NCBI GenBank assembly: GCA_934746645.1
Contig: CAKVFE010000001.1
Location: 1 to 64,000 of the forward strand
Direction of reading: 5' to 3'
Source: an uncultured Clostridia bacterium
GTDB taxonomy: Bacteria; Bacillota; Clostridia; Christensenellales; UBA1242
DNA: 64,000 nucleotides
The position numbers and the translations under genes are program-made. A model generated the notes under the pieces. It saw nothing but the letters and a program-made list of their open reading frames with translations. It did not search any database and was not told the origin of the DNA. The stretch's first letter is position 1. Each line of letters begins with the position of its first letter. This document shows, piece by piece, positions 61,301 through 64,000 of the stretch.

Positions 61301-64000
61301 CATTTGACAAAGTATATATTAATTCAACTTGTTCTCTTTCCCTGTATACTACAAAATAGTCTCCCTGAGAGGTTTGATCTGATTTATCTAATATAAATTT
61401 AATAACAGAATTATTATAATCATATTCTACTGTCCAACCACTTGCAGGCCAATAAGAAACGGAATCATCACTATTATTTATTCTTTTATACAATTCAAAA
61501 TAATGCAAGTTTTTATAATTATAAGTTTTATTATTAGAACCTATAACAGTTTCATTATTATCAAATTTTGTATAAATAGTTGTCATAATTACTTTACTAC
61601 CAGACTCTACAATGTAACTATTTGAGTTTGGTAGTGATGTGTAACTTGGGCTTGCTGTAAATGTATTCATTCCTTTTATTTCAGGATAATTGCCTACATT
61701 TATACTATTAGCTTCGTTAGAAACAACTGATGTTATTGTATATTTTTCTACACTAATTACATAAGTATATACAGTTACAGAATCACTTAGTTGTGAACCA
61801 AATGTTATATTTTCACTATCATCTGTTCCAAAATACTCATCCAAATTTTTAGCAACAAATTTGTCTCCATCTAACATATATGATTTTAATAGAACACTTT
61901 CTTCATTTATTTCTAAATTGCTTTCATTAAGATCAGATAATGTCAAATCTTTAGTAGACTCAAATAAAACATTATTAGATGCAAAATATTTAGCAATATA
62001 AACATCTTCTGGACCTTTTACAGACCAAATGTCATATTCACCAAAATATCCAATTACATAGTGTTCACCAATAAATCCATCTACAACAATTTTATCATCA
62101 AAATCAGGCAAATTTTTCAAAGGAGCAAATTCTGTTACAGGTAATGTTCCTTCTGAAGGATCAATTTCTAATGACTCTTCCATATATATATAATCATGAT
62201 TTACAATATATTGTTTTTCTCTAAATACGAAATAGATAGAAGTGATATCTTCATCTAAAATCAATCTAGATTCTTCAGTAGGAGTTATTTGAGCTTCTGT
62301 AAATAATATATAGTTTTCATTAATTAATTTACTTACAAATTGACTGTCGTCAGTAATTTTGCCACTAACAATATTATTACCAGCTGGATTTGTAGATTCG
62401 TTAATAATAAATCCTTTATATTTATAACCATCATAAACAGTTACACTATAATAAGCTTTTAGTCCATCATCATATCTATATCCATTAGGTGATAATACTC
62501 TATTGCCATCAAGTGTATATGGATTGTCATCATCCCCAATTTTACCACCTTGAGTATCCATACCTCTTGTTGTATATCCTGTGATATATTGAGGAGCTGC
62601 AATACTATATGTTTTGATTATTTCTGCAATATATTGACCAGTCGCATCTGCTGTCATATTAGTAATTGACATTGTTGTTATGCCAAAACCTGTATGAGCA
62701 GTATCAGAGCTTGCTGATGTTACAACAGATTCACCAAAATCTGTATTATTTGTAGTATTATTTACCACAGTTTTAGAATCTGTAGTAATAATACCAGATA
62801 CTAAGGTAGACCATTGACTAATTCTATAAATATCAGATTGATTAGTAGAAACAGAAACTTTTACCTCTCCACCTTCTCTAACCAACATTTTGAATATAAT
62901 AGCATAGTTTCCAGAACTTTCTAATTTAGAAGCATCAGTTGAAGCATCTAATATTAAATACTTTCCAGTAATTTTTGAAACAATCTTTGTTGAAGTTCCA
63001 TCTAATTGAAGTAATTGTTTTGCTTCATTTATGGATCTATCAACACCAAATGAAACCTGCAATAATCTATCATATTCTGCAAAATAATTAATAGTATCTT
63101 GTCCAATTGTACCATCTTTAAAGCAACTATTTAATGATGAAACGAAAGTTAAATCATCCCATTCTAGGTCTTGTATACTTTCTGTAACGCCACTTGAAGT
63201 TACACTATATGGAGGATTACCAGACCCATTAGTAATTTTTAATCTATTATTAATATCACTAGTATAGGATCTACTAAATTGTTTAAATACATATTTAGGA
63301 ATATTATTCTCAATTTTTGGAGTAAGAACAAAACTTATTGTTTCTCCTTCAAGAGTCAAATATCTAGCAAGTGTCGAACTAAATCTTTCTTTAACATTAA
63401 GCATATGAGTACCAGCTGGGGTTGCTAAAGTATATACACTAGCAGCTGAACTATCTGGTAATATTGTAAGATTATAGAATAATACTCTTCTATAATCATA
63501 CTCATATTGTCCTGCATCGTCATTACCATCTAAAGTAATTGTTGTTTCCATAGAGGTTGTTAAATCATTAACATTTTGATTAACAACTGTAGCCTTATTA
63601 GGGTTAGGAAGCACAATTTGTCTAAATGAATAACCAACATTTGCTGTACTTGAATAAGTAGATTTAAGTTTTAACTTGGTTCCTTCAACAAACTCTAAAG
63701 TTAAACTATTTCCTTCATATTTACCACTATTTGTATCATCTTTTACAAGATAAGATTGAGAATTAGAATCGTATTCAACAGTTATTAGTGTATTCATACC
63801 TGTATTAAGTGTTGTAGTATGAAGGTCATCACCAGTATTTGAATAATTCATCATAAATGGATTATGTACTGTTGTAATAGATTTTTTATAAACAGCTATA
63901 TATTTACCATTTGTCACTAAAGATTGATCATTTCCTGTTTTTACACGAGGTATAAATGTCATACGAACATAATCAATATTTTGTTCGTTCTTATAGTAAT
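49395..64000 (-). CDS. Giant GLUG-repeat surface-type protein, 5' end outside the window
   Basis: At least 4,867 codons without a stop. An ATG occurs at 63960-63962, but the frame stays open to the window edge and that ATG has no Shine-Dalgarno, so the N-terminus (and any signal peptide) is missing. Numbering from that ATG: 1-1240 is a beta-rich region of unknown fold; about 1245-1330 resembles InlB/Listeria-Bacteroides repeats (FDGWEVNG...YQLIAHF). Six GLUG blocks start near 1374, 1761, 2666, 3029, 3884 and 4274; most open with a GxGTxxxPYxI-like sequence, contain repeated GGIVGxN units, and close with a T-F-(x)n-F-V-x-x-W motif. Beta-rich linkers follow blocks 2 and 4 (about 2110-2650 and 3410-3880), and 4630-4855 is a C-terminal region. 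No LPXTG or C-terminal membrane anchor; the last residues are RWLNDTTHNFS. Probably an adhesin or matrix protein; function unproven. Confidence 0.85.
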   Translation of the reverse strand, partial: YYKNEQNIDYVRMTFIPRVKTGNDQSLVTNGKYIAVYKKSITTVHNPFMMNYSNTGDDLHTTTLNTGMNTLITVEYDSNSQSYLVKDDTNSGKYEGNSLTLEFVEGTKLKLKSTYSSTANVGYSFRQIVLPNPNKATVVNQNVNDLTTSMETTITLDGNDDAGQYEYDYRRVLFYNLTILPDSSAASVYTLATPAGTHMLNVKERFSSTLARYLTLEGETISFVLTPKIENNIPKYVFKQFSRSYTSDINNRLKITNGSGNPPYSVTSSGVTESIQDLEWDDLTFVSSLNSCFKDGTIGQDTINYFAEYDRLLQVSFGVDRSINEAKQLLQLDGTSTKIVSKITGKYLILDASTDASKLESSGNYAIIFKMLVREGGEVKVSVSTNQSDIYRISQWSTLVSGIITTDSKTVVNNTTNNTDFGESVVTSASSDTAHTGFGITTMSITNMTADATGQYIAEIIKTYSIAAPQYITGYTTRGMDTQGGKIGDDDNPYTLDGNRVLSPNGYRYDDGLKAYYSVTVYDGYKYKGFIINESTNPAGNNIVSGKITDDSQFVSKLINENYILFTEAQITPTEESRLILDEDITSIYFVFREKQYIVNHDYIYMEESLEIDPSEGTLPVTEFAPLKNLPDFDDKIVVDGFIGEHYVIGYFGEYDIWSVKGPEDVYIAKYFASNNVLFESTKDLTLSDLNESNLEINEESVLLKSYMLDGDKFVAKNLDEYFGTDDSENITFGSQLSDSVTVYTYVISVEKYTITSVVSNEANSINVGNYPEIKGMNTFTASPSYTSLPNSNSYIVESGSKVIMTTIYTKFDNNETVIGSNNKTYNYKNLHYFELYKRINNSDDSVSYWPASGWTVEYDYNNSVIKFILDKSDQTSQGDYFVVYREREQVELIYTLSNGTIVDKSDTLDYQLDVVGSIISTDMIAYEGDDEDAKTAYSYLLEENTYYNGDIFWVFVDEKFNYVLKPLEGVKDLKVNPRKMEIEALDYIPAEGEINPYIVLRENNDTNIVVDGYLMLDSIKTNITILFTKNKRLLLELDNSYQDTKLEDILSVVGKGEDSELLYGFDFVISERMYYLDENDKTKVVLVIEEESKLILDMKPITSLDSNHYRFNYIKTNNSKVLEFKDNYNEEKYQYTINVDSSLLDDELNVYTFNFVQAYYFNYWALPVGASTFTISNVIDQKYLDDGLLLQYAEINGSQYYDYTSNITLKVDLDVPYQFDGWEVNGSSAFIGAAIGNYDYITTTENESIFSRVLTTDYQLIAHFTAKGSYYTIYGDGYLSYNDDTFTNNIITQSFNPATSLVKLKAVPGNNAEVVIENCFFRYLKDNVYYYYTTETKDSNNNPSLSIVKNLDGSVDFTYNNEDLYVVECYFEFKSKSWAMEEFVSTPVGDGTINNPYIIDSPNKLAYIARSLSATNRASSNPTLNKYYKLTQNIDLSDHYWFPIGTRQTGGWPFSGYFDGNGYSITGLNLYAFQNIFYINENDYENTEDLGLFGYTQNAKIYNLTVNGNVQYVTNGIGDTSADATKNAGKFIEPALKMKAVVNNDYAYVGGIIGYANNTTLEYVQYTGKLNVGDANYIDDHYYKEVLIGGLVGKLTGNSYISDSGLSREDAETLISLTDKFNSNTSNVTFVGGIVGGVNDTAIISASRTNASEISRVSNLADGFGGIVGKVDANTLAIKDSYVDGNVSSSGSSISIGGIVGKVIGGAVDVSNVFYVSTDSSNSFGIKYSSTLDTSTYNTNYPWEIRENEHPILWVLDKKYETQTAVAPSVMNGDEFRISSISELEWFFANVNTQTVKKARLVADLDYSSTLWTPVSIPNGVVLDFSGFTLNNVRVVNNQAMFINNNGTIKNLVLKDSGNFNSFAIGEQAMVVAINYGTLQHIQVNADVVNKHFNQQINGKNVVVGGVTAKVNGENANINTSYFNGNIVVDSVDIGTAYVSGLVALVTDSDNMLISQNYADTNISITTDAVTKLYTAGLIGLVNNSNNLQVLDNYATGSITTSASITSSNTKLASVIAGITSDSATTAKVQHIYGVNTVPTISLGAIGEIGTNVTLTVDKAFVLDSTYNGSLNNLHGETKTSTQLKDKTVLTQPTTGTFANWNFVEIWAYDDAKNDGYPILQETENIHSIFITINLEKGPFGYVYSKENKYAIDFVTKYGYPISDLRYITETTDAEGKFNGVTAKIIAPHQSEYTINSATHNDETFMTLYEALLDNNPQALPSDEFTISEVIKDYSFVANYRWNRYGVDVSSNSPALGATNVTRVNDLVGDNTDYSSTDYNLPNNYVHGEFIKLAATSTENSGLLKWQKLVDTEYVDITDFDLSNPNVIYVDSEAKFNTALQGLNEGQYIYNEVTNELFFYVTSETEGSYRAFFVRTFDPKFSVDPEEHGTIVSIEATIDLDGYYGIATINVYNDNGEKTGVKYIEGAKLDVSVSSVDNYKIDSVYLNDGLVINSEGYPTGSLAEQYLSIDYSSSPYYHQRATFTISEINANTSGNYVFKLVLIDYKIKVVLSNGGSVSGGQYTLNNDETLGNYYLVTGNNDITFDVSVNDRYALAEFNLTEDILELEPRNEDHIHKPGLISVKDKVDYTMYSYILNITDEDKIGEIVSIDKIYEVNGNNTGIYDSTTQHFQYTLEGVNSDMTLYINFAQYNWYSHYEGTEKFVVKDTGEQYINGIVRYGQTNDTAYIINSPNQLAYAMQLINDDAYYTLNGTTYNYADLYYCINISSFDMSNMFWTPIAGLAGTEFRGTIFSRPLGDTEDKAGVASKSTIKNIYMEPYNIQLANGLLIGNLEQFANGVGFIGKANNELVSNIAFENIDINHYIDESFTIGGVVANSDGGRIFNSSITDSQFVVNSNSIVGAVVGNNDNSSAVFKVSSNATINIKGSDNIVGGLVGKNNGIVNASYNVGSIENTYENIVGGLVGVNSGLINMSYSASAIKTDSINNIGGLIGNVKSKSQVEVSYFITGLMTNHNGGLILGADERYVGNMEDNSDYEIDKSRVNSQESYVGFNFDNVFRYDANEYSPVFAVETQLTSTQELGGSGTANSPYTINNALQFKRFIELIKSDAYNNNAIYYELLSNIDLGSYKFDNIDTFKANFNGNGFTINGVHVERNSDSDVAFVKVNDGVIRDVKFTNLVVVGNNNVAGLVNVNNGLIHGVELTGMVMGRDLVAGIVGTNGETDGQGTLVRLGSKAIVSGHNYVGGIVAKLINSNVDNYNDVFTVKYKADGSISTQYVGLTESYSRSNVFGYNNVGGLVGYATNNANHIAIKNVYNTGFVYGVTNIGGIAGYTDNIKINYLYSFGDITSYDGSMTNNTVSNIGIGHIIGKASSTTIGYTEDGLEKGVAIIPSDERYVYIVKDDNIIFSDVPSIGNANNCSNITMIYDYDSMKRQSTFTTFGFDFVDMWKYYDVENNFNYSLPILKFFHSYMIKISVNEFGGYQVDESYGRVNDNGEIYILAGEDLAIKFVSDSHYHLYDQSVDSVITKLEPEYTDGIPDNTYKEYTYTFESVSSSHRIHVNFAIDKYKFNMNLDPEKYNGIDIGDVTLLDADGNEVLDGIFSYGQEVTMRVNNLTNFKLQQIDHNRLVNGETRSSIVDIDTTVEDTGNVFVHTSSDGVYTIRETRQLFTTDNNGTDVELNYSTTQVDLIFLASDFTANSYAYNDEGVTPALGDYTAKFIKQYNVKVAIVTWIDIGLLSQSTDIGGYVTTVVNGTGEAILNSDGEGLIDHGTKLLIVSEPKVGYNFIDYTDGIRPDNTLLSQNSQETFVIENDRTIYSNFELKGYSITITLGNNGKELHVHDIYGRTEEDIYLTNPGKLTVEVKHGYSLIFDVSAKSGYAIASITTVGKPLNTIEIMDVTQIFTREVTYENVEGPFEIDIAFRRELWTDHPSDALQGSGTKDDPYLITNGNDLGLIANMVNLDGNTFSGKYFKVYPLDTDGNTIDSIDLSAYYFNPIGIAGNDDRQFKGIIEGDFKTITEIKIDGIASQIGFFIKPDATINNLTFNNLSIVSTSSDSTIGGIAAVNQGNLNNVQVTGDSTINATGTIGGVVGINEGVIERVKSNVTIDAYGKYTGGIAGINNATIKVANNSGKITNSSTEDISYVGGIAGYTSTNSIIEKAGNFAEISGDYAGGIVGNFSRGSLSDVYNVASIVGNTYAGGIFAYKDNNADTAVEITNAYNSGRVGNTTSGGIYGYLDSRLTKKMNNVFYLDSTAGNVSQSGATAKTDAEMRKSSTFTNFDFVDVWGIDSNTLDINSRHNLGRPFIWDVETWDDWSQFAEEITPVDGTYNITNAKQLAWISAKVNSGELDSTGITITLNNNIDMFNHYFTPIGTSEHKFGGTFNGNGFAISGLTIDSRYCDEYDSAVGLFGYAENATFKDTNINTTYVVEDVLYAGTLVGNATNSTIENIIINSESSDYLGLIKSLSNTNSTIGGLAGSLEGGTLQFVSISAQVKVNNGTGGGVVGYNTSAIDQISSVSTVIGNNTNAIIGGIIGNNNGSITNAYFRGIINTLVNASAVGGVVGNNSGTVKFTYVAPSAFTATGTVGGIIGINDTYTTSAVTDTDKVTYNYFSSSTNLAVSQGIGKANTTLHTGFASTFYTDRAERKTEAELKTEKTFKTWDYDFIWAIDYTEGKLNDGYPLFYYNNSYKVIEVTVTHELYEIDGQEYGAVIRRSYNRDGSLSERSISRNAVTEKVYVLDNNYVGFSVVPYDTGVIETVKVDTIEQVGDARELIEFTKVSTDHTIEVYFIRRLYEFTIHGVIDALDGYVVTKDTMITAILKNTDTGTAYLITLTDGQTKKLYDIARGHYVLIVNIPMFHTVTTSITDVEETYGNKVEIDLIPTATDAEVTVTLTKVNDRWLNDTTHNFS

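Noticed and set aside
49395..64000. LPXTG sortase substrate or several separate genes
   Set aside because: No sorting motif at the C-terminus, and the frame is continuous without internal stops.

Overview
The window is very AT-rich DNA from an uncultured-looking low-GC Gram-positive bacterium, most likely a Clostridia/Bacillota lineage. This rests on synteny, not on a database match. Almost every housekeeping cluster follows the Bacillus subtilis order: rpsB-tsf-frr-uppS-cdsA-rseP-polC, smf/dprA-topA-trmFO-hslU, plsX-rnc-smc-ftsY-ylxM-ffh-rpsP-khpA-rimM-trmD, and a rpmF...ylbM-ylbK-ylbJ block. Firmicute-type families (YlxM, RbgA, KhpA, TmcAL/YlbM, YlbJ, DUF1292, DUF4364, HelD) are present, Shine-Dalgarno sequences are strong (GGAGG), and several starts are TTG. 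No tRNA, rRNA, insertion sequence, prophage or CRISPR array was found.

Layout. 1-7.0 kb: a 36-bp tandem repeat, a PolC-derived protein cut short after its exonuclease, then rseP, cdsA, uppS, frr, tsf and rpsB, all on the minus strand. 7.2-10.4 kb: DUF1292 protein, ruvX, a small membrane protein, an IscU-like scaffold and its cysteine desulfurase, and a monothiol thioredoxin-like protein. 10.3-20.6 kb: a tight minus-strand operon comM-dprA-topA-trmFO-hslU-helD-tcdA-trx-like. 20.8-33.0 kb: the ribosome, SRP and chromosome cluster (rplS, yraN, rnhB, rbgA, trmD, rimM, khpA, rpsP, ffh, ylxM, ftsY, smc, rnc, plsX). 33.2-39.1 kb: rpmF, ackA, pta, tmcAL, a patatin-like ylbK homologue and ylbJ. 39.2-49.3 kb: genes of mixed or unknown role, valS, an ABC importer split by an opposite-strand zeta-toxin-like kinase, and a YkvI-like transporter. 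49.4-64.0 kb: one minus-strand open reading frame of at least 4,867 codons, still open at the window edge, encoding a giant GLUG-repeat protein.

How it fits together. Most genes serve translation, tRNA modification, protein export, chromosome segregation or envelope lipid synthesis, and terminators with clear promoters cut the minus strand into several operons. Several families appear reduced or altered in ways worth testing: PolC without PHP and polymerase domains, HslU without hslV and without the usual HslV-docking tail, an IscU-like scaffold lacking one of three cluster-ligand cysteines, and a thioredoxin-like protein with only the second active-site cysteine. Canonical neighbours (pyrH, dxr, proS, fabD/fabG/acpP, ylbN, hslV/xerC) are missing from otherwise conserved clusters. 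Several housekeeping promoters are followed at the predicted transcription start by a short perfect inverted repeat. The rplS leader carries a duplicate of its own start-codon context that can base-pair alternatively, a possible autoregulatory switch.
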